A program made the position numbers and the translations under genes. A DNA stretch of 64,000 nt, from contig CAVQOB010000012.1 in NCBI GenBank assembly GCA_963714325.1, positions 1 through 64,000 of the forward strand. The letters are read 5' to 3'. The notes under the pieces were generated by a model that worked only from the letters and a program-made list of their open reading frames with translations, had not been told where the DNA came from and ran no database searches. The stretch comes from CAVQOB01 sp963714325 (lineage in GTDB: Bacteria > Pseudomonadota > Alphaproteobacteria > Rhizobiales > Hyphomicrobiaceae). Below are positions 35,352-44,226 of the stretch, piece after piece. Position 1 is the first letter of the stretch; each line of letters begins with the position of its first letter.

Positions 35352-35738
35352 CTACTGGTAAACGTCGACATCGATATCTGCCCCAACGGCTGCAGCAAAC
35401 GCGATCATCTCACGCGGGATCAGGATCGACGGAACCCGGCAACTGCCGTCGACAATGATCGTCAAGCGCACCTGCCCGGCCCCCGCGATCTGGCGGATCA
35501 AGTGTTCCTTGCCGGCGAAAATTCGGGCGAGCCAAGCCCAATGGTCGCTCAATCCGGCATCTCGCGCCGCGGGCGTTGATCGCTTCGACCAAAACGGATC
35601 TCTTGGCAAGTTGAGCTCGGGTTTCCTCTCGCCGCGCTGCAGTGCCGTGTCTGGCTCGACGCCGAGCACGGCCGCGATGCGATCCAATGCGAGATCGGGA
35701 TTGCGGATCAATAAGTCGATCTGCACGTCGTACTCCAT
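35352..35738 (-). CDS. DUF4279 family protein
   Basis: A 128-residue single-domain protein with the DUF4279 layout: an N-terminal strand and helix (VQIDLLIRNPDLALDRIAAV), GVEPDTALQRGE, then W-containing middle segments (DPFWSKRST, HWAWLARIFAGKEHLIRQIA) and a C-terminal strand pair ending GADIDVDVY. DUF4279 proteins are small cytosolic proteins often found near polymorphic toxins and thought to be immunity factors. The frame is intact. It converges with the interrupted BamE-motif gene. Confidence 0.65.
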   Translation of the reverse strand: MEYDVQIDLLIRNPDLALDRIAAVLGVEPDTALQRGERKPELNLPRDPFWSKRSTPAARDAGLSDHWAWLARIFAGKEHLIRQIAGAGQVRLTIIVDGSCRVPSILIPREMIAFAAAVGADIDVDVYQ

Positions 35739-35834
35739 CCCGATCTCCCATTCAGCCGATAACCTCTGAGGGTGCCTGCGAAGTCGTAGCCCGCGAATGC
35801 CGGTACTGGCTCAATGCGCAACCACGGACATTTC

Positions 35835-36632
35835 TCATCGACCCGCCGGTACCGGCGTCAATTCCCAGACACCGGACGGATTGTGGAAATCATGGTCTGC
35901 ACCGTAGCGACGGTCTTGCTCAAGGACCAATTTGTACTTGGTCGCGCCCGGAAGATTGCGACTGAAGGTATTGCCGGATTTCAGAGTCGGCTGTTGAACC
36001 CATACGTAGCGGTTGAATTCGAACACGACCCACGCAGATTCGGTGCTGGTGGCGTCACGCGTGACGCAGGCATCTCCCCTGCCGAATTGCTTCATGCCAA
36101 AGGAACATAACCGATCCGATCGGCGATCTGGGACTTGCAGTACGAGTGCCTGGAGCAGTGCGTCTGCCGATGGCGTGGCCATGATCTTCTGCCAGCGGTC
36201 CCAGCCGTGCGACAATCCCGACTTCGGCACATTCACCGCGTGGCCACCGAGTTCGCGCAATGCTGCAATTGAACTGGCCACGATCTTCTCGATTCCCGGC
36301 GGCGTCTTCTCGAATGACAGACACGCGACAGATTTGTGAGCCGCGATCGCGGCGTTGGTGGCATCATCAAACGATCGGCCGGAGCCGACGAACATGGCGC
36401 GCTGTAGATCCGGGTCGTGAGGTTCCAATTCGATATGCGCCGCGCCAGACGATGCCGTCGCAACCGCTTTGGCGAGAGTTGCGTGATCACTCCACGCACC
36501 CGGCACACGAAGTACAATTCCAGCTCTTGTCATGCAGCCTCCAAATGTACTTTGCGCTTGTGCCGGCGCGCAGGCTGCAAGCATCATCAAACCCGCCAAG
36601 GCGGTATGCGTCGGCTTCAGTCGATCGAGCAT
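35835..36632 (-). CDS. Probable lipoprotein of unknown function
   Basis: From ATG at 36632 the product is 265 residues, with TALAGLMMLAAC giving a lipobox (L-A-A-C) and the mature start CAPAQAQSTFGGC. Later motifs are RAGIVLRVPGAWSDHATLAK, LSFEKTPPGIEKIVASSIAA and the C-terminal GVWELTPVPAGR. The start lies 3 bases after the stop of the upstream membrane-protein gene, so it is the last gene of a long operon running from 40.8 kb. An earlier in-frame start at 36872 would overlap that gene and hide the signal. Confidence 0.6.
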   Translation of the reverse strand: MLDRLKPTHTALAGLMMLAACAPAQAQSTFGGCMTRAGIVLRVPGAWSDHATLAKAVATASSGAAHIELEPHDPDLQRAMFVGSGRSFDDATNAAIAAHKSVACLSFEKTPPGIEKIVASSIAALRELGGHAVNVPKSGLSHGWDRWQKIMATPSADALLQALVLQVPDRRSDRLCSFGMKQFGRGDACVTRDATSTESAWVVFEFNRYVWVQQPTLKSGNTFSRNLPGATKYKLVLEQDRRYGADHDFHNPSGVWELTPVPAGR

Positions 36633-36634
36633 AT

Positions 36635-37138
36635 TCACGATGCGCGGTCCTCTCGGATGATCCCAGCCCACAGCAACATCCGTCGACACAGCCAGAGTGC
36701 CGCGACAATCGCTAAGAATGCCCAGACATACTGCTCCAGTCGTGCGATCCAGCTGATGAAGAAGTGCAATCGTGTCAGACCAATGAAGCCAAAATCGGCA
36801 CCAATGGCAGCCAAGAGCACGAGTCCGGCACCGATCAATATCGTCCACACGCCGAACGACCCGGTCCGCCACGTTTGGGAAGTTGCCAGCATGGCTGGCA
36901 CAAGCACCAAGGGCAGCATCGTCACGTAGCCCGTGAAGAGCAGTAGCGCGACCATGGCGAAGGTTCCGTTCTTTCGCCAGAGTTCGAGCGCACCATTGTC
37001 CTGGCCGACGATGGCGAACGGCACGTCGACCGCCGTCAGCAGCAGAAACGCCAACGGCGGACCGACCAGCAATAGCAACAACAAGACCGATGCCGCGGTC
37101 TTGAAGCGCAAAAAATAGCCTCCCAAAGTCGCGCTCAT
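36635..37138 (-). CDS. Integral membrane protein, four helices
   Basis: A 167-residue protein from ATG at 37138, overlapping the previous stop by 4 bp. Hydrophobic segments are AASVLLLLLLVGPPLAFLLL, VALLLFTGYVTMLPLVLVPA, VWTILIGAGLVLLAAIGADF and WAFLAIVAALWLC. There are no charged motifs suggesting transport. It is the middle gene of three small membrane or lipoprotein genes downstream of the SUKH-ankyrin gene. Confidence 0.6.
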   Translation of the reverse strand: MSATLGGYFLRFKTAASVLLLLLLVGPPLAFLLLTAVDVPFAIVGQDNGALELWRKNGTFAMVALLLFTGYVTMLPLVLVPAMLATSQTWRTGSFGVWTILIGAGLVLLAAIGADFGFIGLTRLHFFISWIARLEQYVWAFLAIVAALWLCRRMLLWAGIIREDRAS

Positions 37139-37656
37139 TTCTGGTCGATCACTTGTTTTGATGTCGTTTTGAGTGGGCCCATCCAATGCAGCGCTGCTTT
37201 GACGATAACGCTGACCACAACACTGACCAATATCGCACCAGCGAGCCCGGTGATCAGTGTTGAAGTGGAGACCAAGCGGATTTTCTCATGCCGTAGGATA
37301 AACGCCACTACGACCATGAAAACAGCCATCGTCGTGCCAGCCATGATCGCTGCAAAAAGATAACTGACCGTGCCGCGGGTCCACACGCGCCAGCCCACAG
37401 CCACGCAGGACGCGAACGCCGGAATACCTGTTATCAGATAGGTCCAATACACGGCATCGAGGACTTTTGACGGCAGCAGGAATTCCAGCTCTTCTGCCGA
37501 ATAAGGCGCACCAAGGGCCCACGCCTCCAGCGCGAACAGCGCTCTGTAGCCGACAGACAACAAAACGTAAGTCGGCGCCGCGAGCACGAACGCCGCGATC
37601 GCGATCAGCAGAGCAGGCTGGCCCCGACGCTCGGATCTCGGCAGAAGACCACTCAC
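37135..37656 (-). CDS. Integral membrane protein, GTG start coupled to the ankyrin gene
   Basis: A 173-residue protein. The GTG at 37654-37656 overlaps the stop of the ankyrin gene (sequence GTGA), which decides the start; longer readings would be antisense-like and low in complexity. The product opens SGLLPRSERRGQPALLIAIA, then has four hydrophobic segments, including AAIMAGTTMAVFMVVVAFIL and GLAGAILVSVVVSVIVKAAL. Its stop overlaps the next gene by 4 bp. No family is recognised. Confidence 0.6.
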   Translation of the reverse strand: MSGLLPRSERRGQPALLIAIAAFVLAAPTYVLLSVGYRALFALEAWALGAPYSAEELEFLLPSKVLDAVYWTYLITGIPAFASCVAVGWRVWTRGTVSYLFAAIMAGTTMAVFMVVVAFILRHEKIRLVSTSTLITGLAGAILVSVVVSVIVKAALHWMGPLKTTSKQVIDQK

Positions 37657-39754
37657 TTCAACACCGCCCGCACGTCTTTCAGCGACTTCGGAACTAGGTC
37701 GTAGGCCCGCTTGCCGGCCTTGTCCTTCACCGACTTGTCGGCGCCGCTTGTGAGATAGAGCGCGATGTCGGCTGGCTCCTCGACCCGCTCGGCAAAGCGA
37801 TGCAGCATCGTCTGGCCCTTGTCGTCGACGGCGTTGATGTCGAGGCCGAGGTTCAGGAGAAACGTGAAGAGCGCGACCTCTTCCGGGAACGCCGCGCGCA
37901 CACTGGTCGTAGCTGCGAGGTTGTGCAGGAGTGTGCCACCGTCCGGCAGCCGCTCCTTGGGATCGAGGCCATGGCCCTGGATCAGCTTGAAGCCCTCCAG
38001 CGTCGTGCAATAGGCGAGCGTACCACGGCCCGCGCCGTCCTTGAGTTTTGGGTCGGCGCCATGGCGGAGCAATGCGGCGACGACGGCCATGTCATGCGGG
38101 CTCCCAACCAGAAGCTTGGCCTGCAGAGGCGTGTAGGGTCGCCTGTTGTCGTCGCTGGCTGGCGGAGTGGCGTGGGCGTTGACATCCGCGCCATGCGCAA
38201 TGAGCAGATCGACCTTCTCCGGCGTGCGGGCCCAATGCAACGGCGTGCGGCCACCGGTATCGCGCGCTTTGACGCTGGCGCCGTGCGCCAACAGCGCCTT
38301 GCCTGTCACGATCCCGCCATACATCAGCATCGTGATGCCGTTATCCCAGGGGGCGTCGGGTTTTGCGCCAGCTGTCAGCAGCGCATCGATCATCGCGGCA
38401 TAGGTGACGTCATCGACCGCCCGCGGTGCCTCTCGCTCATAACGTGCGCGCGTCATATCCCGGTTCGACATTTCCGCCTTGTAATCCTCGAACGATATTG
38501 TCTTGGCCTCGGCGCGGTGCGTCACCAGCATATGCAACGGCCATTTTCGATCGTGTTTCCAGCCGTTGACGCGCGCACCTTTGCCGATGAGCCACCGCAC
38601 GGTTTCAAGCGATCCGCGCTCCATTGCGTCGGTCATGGCGAGCCGTCGCGTATTGATCGTGGCGCCGGCCTTTGACAGCACGTCCAGCATATCGATGTTG
38701 TCGGAACGCGTCGCATACGTGACGGCGGTCGCGAACTCATCGCCATAACGCAAGTCACTGATGTCGAAGTCGGAGAGCCACGCTTTGCTCCAGGTGCAGT
38801 CGAGCTGGGCGCCCTGGGCAAGCGCGGCCTTGACGCCGCTATTTGAATTGTCACGCGCGGCCTTCAGCAACGCCCGGTCCGCGGCGGTCTTCTCGACGAT
38901 CACCGGCGGCGGCTCGTCCGGCTCGCGCTGCGCCGGGTCCCGGGCGAGCCACGCCAGCCACCTCTTGGCGCCATCCGTTCCGGTGCTGAGATAGAACGTG
39001 TCGTTCTTGTCGTCGTCGATCCCCTTGCCGAAGCGCATCCAGCTCGCCCACTCGCTGCCAGCGCAGCCGAGCTTGGCGTAGACCGAGACGAATGAGTAGA
39101 AATCCGGCGCCAGCGCAAGTCCGTGGATCATTTCGAGGTCGTGACTGAAGTATCGGACCGGCTGTGCCCGGCCGTGGTTTCGACATGTCGATCGTCAGCA
39201 TGTCGCCGTTCGGCAAATAAGCGAACGGGAATTGGTTCTCCCACATCTCGCGGCGTGTTCGGCGCCTCCGTTCGATCTCGCTGGGCGAGGTCACGCTTCC
39301 AGCCGAGAAAGTTCGGGATTGCGTACGTGTCGATCACGGCAAGATCCCAGATGGCGTCGCGAATGCCGCTACCGTAGGGCATGTCTTCCCGTTCGAGCGC
39401 TTGCAGATGCGACGGAATATGCCAGCCGAACCGTACGTGCGCCGAAAGCTCCGTCAGAACGGCCCGCAATTGCGGTGGGAATTTGAGCCCGTGTCGCCGC
39501 TCGACCGCGTCCAGTGCCGCATGTGCCGCCGGCGGCGCGATCTTCAACGGCGTCACCTCCCACTGCCGCTTGACGGCGATTGCCTGCATCCACCGCCAAT
39601 CGGCCTGCCATTGGGTCCAGAGTTTCTGCAAGTGGTCGTCCTTTCGATCACAGGCGGCGAGCAGCGGAATGGCGCTGAGCGAGCCGACGGCTCCGGCGCC
39701 GCGCAGCACCGTCCGCCGGTTTGGCAATTTGTGGCGCCGCGCTTTCGTGCTCAT
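37653..39754 (-). pseudogene. SUKH-ankyrin chimera with lipoprotein signal, frameshifted in the middle
   Basis: From 39754: a signal with an RR motif and lipobox (NRRTVLRGAGAVGSLSAIPL, LAAC), then a SUKH domain opening ALDAVERRHGLKFPPQLRAV and LTELSAHVRFGWHIPSHLQA. Near 39300-39130 the frame moves through SPSEIERRRRTRREMWENQF and back to GLALAPDFYSFVSVYAKLGC, the usual SUKH C-terminus. A long intact part follows with about eight ankyrin units (KARDTGGRTPLHWARTPEKV, GHGLDPKERLPDGGTLLHNL, GLDINAVDDKGQTMLHRFAE). If repaired it would be one lipoprotein of about 700 residues. The two ends overlap neighbours by 4 bp, so it was part of a working operon. The ankyrin half alone (39131 down) is still open. 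Confidence 0.6.
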
Positions 39755-40773
39755 GACGTCCGGAAGATCAAATTGGCTTCGCCAAATGCGCGGCGTTTCG
39801 GATCGGCGTGCTTGATCCAGACATGGAACAGGCCGTCGAAATCGTTGATCTTGTTATCGTAGTCGCCGATCTGCAAGAGCTGGAACCACTCGCGCCCGGC
39901 AGGGCGTAGGCGCAGGGCCGCGGCCCTGAATGCGTCGCCGAAGGGAAGGTCGATGCCGGCGTCGTATGCGGCGAGTTCCACGGGCATGTCGCCCTGGATG
40001 TTCTCGGGCCAGCCGCCAAGCCGGTTGCGGGCACTCAAAGACGTCGGGTTCGCCTCCAGCCAGGCTTGATGCGGCGCTTGTTCGTAGTCGAGCAGGATCG
40101 GTTCGGACCCGCTGTCCGGCAGCGTCCAGGTGAACACTGGCGTCAACCGCGCAGGCGGCAGCTGATTGCGAAACTCGAGCAGATCGCCGAATAGCGGTTC
40201 ACCGAGATCGGGCGGCGGACGGCGCATGAGCTGATCGACCGGGGAGGTGTCATGGAATACATGCAGCAGTGGCGTACCGTCGGTATCTCGACCGAACCAG
40301 GGTTTCAGGACGAGATCATAGAAGACCAGCAGGCGCCCATCCGTCGGCAGGTCCGGATCGACCGCGCCGGCCACTGCACACGCCGCGAGATTGACTTGCA
40401 GCATGAACGCGAAGGGCGCGGGCGCGCTGAATAGCGCACGCTTGGCGGCGTGCTCCTCCCAGAAGAACGATTGGGCTCGTTCGTCGAGCAATGGCGGATT
40501 GTCCTTCATGAAGTTGGCGGACTGCTCGAGAAGCGCCATGCCGATCCCAGACGGGCCTCGCATCGGCCACACGAAGTCGTCCGGTACATCGGGCGCGCCG
40601 CCGATCTTGCTAGCACCCAAAGGAATCGCGCTGTCAGGAGCCGCCTTCGAAACTAGTGCCAACGCGGGTTTGGCGAGGGCCATCAGTTTGGACTGATCGC
40701 GCGCGGAGACGCCCGCTCCCGCCAGCGATGCGCCAAGCTCTTCACGCGCGCGGAATGGGCCCTCAATGGTCAT
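39751..40773 (-). CDS. DUF1963 (YwqG-like) protein, long form
   Basis: About 340 residues (ATG at 40773 has an AAGG ribosome site; 40791 is also possible). DUF1963 features are SKIGGAPDVPDDFVWPMRG near residue 60, FAFMLQVNLAACAVAG, GRLLVFYDLVLKPWFGRDTD, NRLGGWPENIQGDMPVELAA and the terminal WFQLLQIGDYDNKINDFDGL. The frame is intact. It is the first gene of a tightly overlapping series (40.8 to 35.8 kb): DUF1963, SUKH-ankyrin, two membrane proteins, lipoprotein. DUF1963 proteins are cytosolic, so the series spans cytosol, membrane and periplasm. Confidence 0.7.
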   Translation of the reverse strand: MTIEGPFRAREELGASLAGAGVSARDQSKLMALAKPALALVSKAAPDSAIPLGASKIGGAPDVPDDFVWPMRGPSGIGMALLEQSANFMKDNPPLLDERAQSFFWEEHAAKRALFSAPAPFAFMLQVNLAACAVAGAVDPDLPTDGRLLVFYDLVLKPWFGRDTDGTPLLHVFHDTSPVDQLMRRPPPDLGEPLFGDLLEFRNQLPPARLTPVFTWTLPDSGSEPILLDYEQAPHQAWLEANPTSLSARNRLGGWPENIQGDMPVELAAYDAGIDLPFGDAFRAAALRLRPAGREWFQLLQIGDYDNKINDFDGLFHVWIKHADPKRRAFGEANLIFRTS

Positions 40774-40881
40774 TGTGCTGCCTTGCATCACGTCGAGTTT
40801 CGCGGGTCGCGGAAACTGCCTGCGTCTGTTGATATGACGTCACGGCGAGGCATAAGTCGTGCCTGGTGAGGCCGTCGGCTG

Positions 40882-41868
40882 TCATGCTTGCTCGGTGAGT
40901 TTCAGCGATTGAAACACACGCTGCAGCGCCTGCAGAATGGGCTGGCGCTGCGCCGCATTGTACATGGCATCGATCGTGATTTGCCGTGTCTTACTGAATG
41001 CGAGAATTCGCGTCGAATAGAGATCCGGTACACCGGTTATAACCCGCTCCGCATACTGGATTCCGCGACAAGACGAACCCTGAACGGCGCGAGCACCCCG
41101 AGTTTTTCGCGAAATAGCGAATATCTGGTCCATGTCCGCGGCTCTTTCGCCGGGGTCGCCATTGGCCAAACCACGGACAAGCCCCTCCAATGTGATCAAC
41201 GGTCGATTTGAACCCCACAATTCCAAGGGTGTCGCCGGAACATAAAGGCTGAGCAGCAGCCTGTTGCCAATGATCCGCGGATTGAGCCCGCTGGGATCGA
41301 GACTGACGCCAAGTTCGGTCAACGCGTCGACCGCTGGAAGCTGCGGCCGCGCCTGGATCGACGCGAACACCTTCGCGATCACCGGCAGCCAACGCGCGAC
41401 TTGTCCTCCGGGATGCCTGGTAAGACCGCCGTGGTCGCCTGTCGTGATGACGACTTCTCCCATCCAGGTCGCATCGCGAACGGCGATCGTCTCCTCAATA
41501 TAGTTGAGGTCATTCCCGTAGGCTGTACTGCGGAACCGCCGCACCTCGTATCCCGGCAACTCCAGATCCGTATCAATCCGCTCATGCTGCTTAACCGGTC
41601 CCCACGTATCCTTCGCCCAGATGTGCGCGTCATGGTCGTCGCCGAGCCGGATCATTTCGCGGACATCGACCATCAAGGTGTGATCGCCAGACAGCAGCGT
41701 CCAGGAGTTGGACTGGACGTCGATCTCGTCTGGCCGTTTGATGCCAATCCGTCCACCTGGAACGAAGTACATCGTCTCACTCCCATGCGCCGTCGATGGC
41801 ACCCATGCTACGCTGCCAACGCCGGACGCCAGCATTCCTCGAACAACGAGTCGCCTGCTCGGTTGCAT
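40882..41868 (-). CDS. Tat-exported hypothetical protein
   Basis: About 328 residues from ATG at 41868. SRRLVVRGMLASGVGSVAWV is a twin-arginine signal (S-R-R-L-V), with cleavage likely near AHG. The mature part has MYFVPGGRIGIKRPDEIDVQ, SWTLLSGDHTLMVDVREMIR, YEVRRFRSTAYGNDLNYIEE and a C-terminal AFSKTRQITIDAMYNAAQRQ. This resembles type VI-associated exported immunity proteins that open with a beta-rich domain, but I cannot name the family. About 110 bases separate it from the DUF1963 gene, so it may have its own transcript. Confidence 0.5.
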   Translation of the reverse strand: MQPSRRLVVRGMLASGVGSVAWVPSTAHGSETMYFVPGGRIGIKRPDEIDVQSNSWTLLSGDHTLMVDVREMIRLGDDHDAHIWAKDTWGPVKQHERIDTDLELPGYEVRRFRSTAYGNDLNYIEETIAVRDATWMGEVVITTGDHGGLTRHPGGQVARWLPVIAKVFASIQARPQLPAVDALTELGVSLDPSGLNPRIIGNRLLLSLYVPATPLELWGSNRPLITLEGLVRGLANGDPGERAADMDQIFAISRKTRGARAVQGSSCRGIQYAERVITGVPDLYSTRILAFSKTRQITIDAMYNAAQRQPILQALQRVFQSLKLTEQA

Positions 41869-42105
41869 GCGCCTCGCTGATTGGACCTGTGCAGAAATCC
41901 CGGACAATGGAGACGCGTGCGCCACGATCAGCTCTCAAGATAGATTTCTGATATGGCCCCGTCGCCCGCCGTCCTGGCAACGATAATCTGATCAGGATCT
42001 CGAAGACGGTCGTGTCGAAAAGGAAACACATAGCGTCCTTGGTCCCTTTATCTCGTGCCAGACATGTTGTGTGCAAAGCCACCATTCGAAGGTTAACATC
42101 AGGGA

Positions 42106-42420
42106 TTAGCTCTCGAAATCGAGAACTGGCACGGTCAATTCGCCTCCAAGAGCCTTGATAACACTGCCTTGACCGCCTGCAGTGATGTAGACAATCACTC
42201 GTCCATGCCGAGTTGCGAACGACGACTTCTCCGCGAGATGGTCCTCGTCAAACCCGAAAGCTGGGCCGCGCCAACAGCCGGATCAAGGAACTCTACGATT
42301 TCGGGGGGCTGTGGAGATGCACGAACCCACCGGCGACCGGTTGGTGCGCCTCGCGGCTGCGGCGATTTCATCATGACCTGTCGGCCTTCATCATGCCGAA
42401 TGCCGTGGCGCCAAACGGCC
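42106..42420 (-). pseudogene. Decayed protein fragment of unknown family
   Basis: Two adjoining frames read PQPPEIVEFLDPAVGAAQLS and then GFDEDHLAEKSSFATRHGRV and IVYITAGGQGSVIKALGGEL, ending TVPVLDFES with TAA at 42106-42108. The composition is protein-like and the join needs one indel near 42250. The upstream part is lost. The rest of 41869-42500 shows nothing I can support. Confidence 0.3.
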
Positions 42421-42500
42421 GGGAGAAGTGTAGTCCGAGGAATGCTTCCCAAGGACCGCGGGGCTCGAAGCCTTGGGGCTTAGCGCCTCGCTCGCAGACC

Positions 42501-43825
42501 TCAATGCGAACTGATGGGCACTGAGATCTTCGACGCAACGCCACGCGTCTCGTCCGATGCCCTCACAGTTTCTTCGCTCGCTGTCGTCGTCACGAGCCGC
42601 TCGACGTGGGTCGCCCACATTTCCAGAGCGTTGCGGACCTGCGGCTGCATCCGCGCGTGATTGTAGTGTTGATTGCCGACACCAGGCCGAGCGTGATTGA
42701 GCACGCGATCGGCCACCTCATCCGGCACGTCGTTCTCACCGAGGAAGGTGCGTAGCGTTCTTCTGAGATCATGCACTGTGATGTCGTCGGCTTTGAGGAC
42801 CGTGCCGCGCAGTCGTCGCATGGCCATCGAGACCGCCTCGCCATGAATGTGGCCGGCGCGCGCATCGTCGCGCGGACTTGGAAACACGAATTCGGAGTCA
42901 CCAGCGAGCGCCAAGGCCTCGCGGATCAGCGTGATTGCACTTGCAGACAAGGGAACGATATGTTCTCGGCCATTCTTGGTCCGGCCATGGGCCACCTTGC
43001 CTTTGATGATCCGGTTGCCGGGCAAGGTCCACAAGCCCGCATCGAGATCGAGTTCGTCGCGATGCATGCCGGCGACTTCCGTCCGCCTCTGTCCCGTCAG
43101 CAATACGAGCCGCAGCAGGATTTGCATGGGAAGTCCGATGGGCGCCCGATCCAAGCCGCACCAGAACTCCCGCACTTCGGCATCGGTCAAGATCCGGTCG
43201 CGCACGCTTGGGCCCGCCGCAGCCTTCGGAATCTTGTAAGCGGGATTGATGTCGACATATTCCTCGACGACGGCCCAGGCGTAGATACGGGACGCCATGG
43301 AGATCGCATGATCGGCGTGCACGAGGGCACCTCGCGCGGCAATCTTGTCGCGGACCTTCAGAATGAGATCGCGCTTCGAGACCGCCTCGGCGAGCATTGG
43401 ACCAATGGCCGGGCGCAAATCAGCCGCGATCATGCGCTCGTACTCGCCGACTGCACGAGGATTGAGTTTCGGGCGCGCGTGCTTCTCCAACCATTTGTCG
43501 GCCAGCACATTGAACGTCAGAGCGTCGATCTGCTCGGCGCGCTTTGCCTGCTTCTCGCCGGCCGGATCTTCGCCACGCGCAATGCGGCAAGAATGCCGAG
43601 CGCTTCCCTGCGGGCGTTCTCCAAGGTCACGGCCGGGAACGGGCCGATGGTGATCCGACGCTTCTTGCCATCTGACTGGCGCGAGTACAGAACACTCCAG
43701 GACTTGTCGCCCGCCGGCGTGATCCGGAGCATCAAGCCCTTCACCTCACCGTCGCGAAACTCTTGCCGACTGTCGGACGGCCGCAGAGTTTCGACTTGAC
43801 GGGCGCTCGTGATCCGCTTTTGCAT
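42501..43825 (-). pseudogene. Tyrosine recombinase (P4-type integrase), single frameshift
   Basis: From ATG at 43825 the N-terminal DUF4102-like domain reads EFRDGEVKGLMLRITPAGDK and KKRRITIGPFPAVTLENARR. One indel near 43580 joins it to GEDPAGEKQAKRAEQIDALT and the core-binding domain. The catalytic domain is complete: LLTGQRRTEVAGMHRDELDL (Arg), ITVHDLRRTLRTFLGENDVP (His-x-x-Arg), NHARPGVGNQHYNHA (His, and Tyr in HYNHA). Repaired length is about 440 residues, normal for the family. One indel in an otherwise good gene could be a sequencing error. No tRNA or att repeat is visible beside it. Confidence 0.75.
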
Positions 43826-44185
43826 GGTCGTGGGTGCCGGTTTGATGGAAGATTTGCATGGTTCTGGGGTTCCCGTGGGGTTCCCAAACTGCACAGATTG
43901 CGCTGCAGCACCGCAGCCTTGTCTGGATTAACAATTGGTTGATTATGCATCTAAAACAACATCTTGCATAGTTCAACGACATGCGGAGAATTCCTAGGGA
44001 AATGCCACTGATCATTTCTACAGGATCGAGGCAAAGCCGTCCCGTCCCTCTTCTTCTCGCGCCTTCAGGTGCCGACCAGCACCCGGCGCGGCACGGCGCA
44101 TCCGACTCCCCTGCGGGGAGCCGGCCGGATGCGCATGCCCGGGGTGGCTTTCCCGTTTGCTAGGGTTGCGCGGCTGTCATCCCTC
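43826..44185. other. Intergenic region upstream of the second integrase
   Basis: About 360 bases with no supportable gene. It contains the second copy of GGGGTTCCCGTGGGGTTCCC (43866-43885), a locally AT-rich segment (43920-43990) and, at its right end, the left flank of the first IS110 element. No tRNA-like sequence is seen here. Confidence 0.5.
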
Positions 44186-44226
44186 CTACTCTGAAAGAAA
44201 CTGGCCACGGGCACGGTGGGCTGACG

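Noticed and set aside
43900..44185. Second att site beside the right-hand integrase
   Set aside because: No tRNA-like sequence or copy of the tRNA-Pro fragment is present there.
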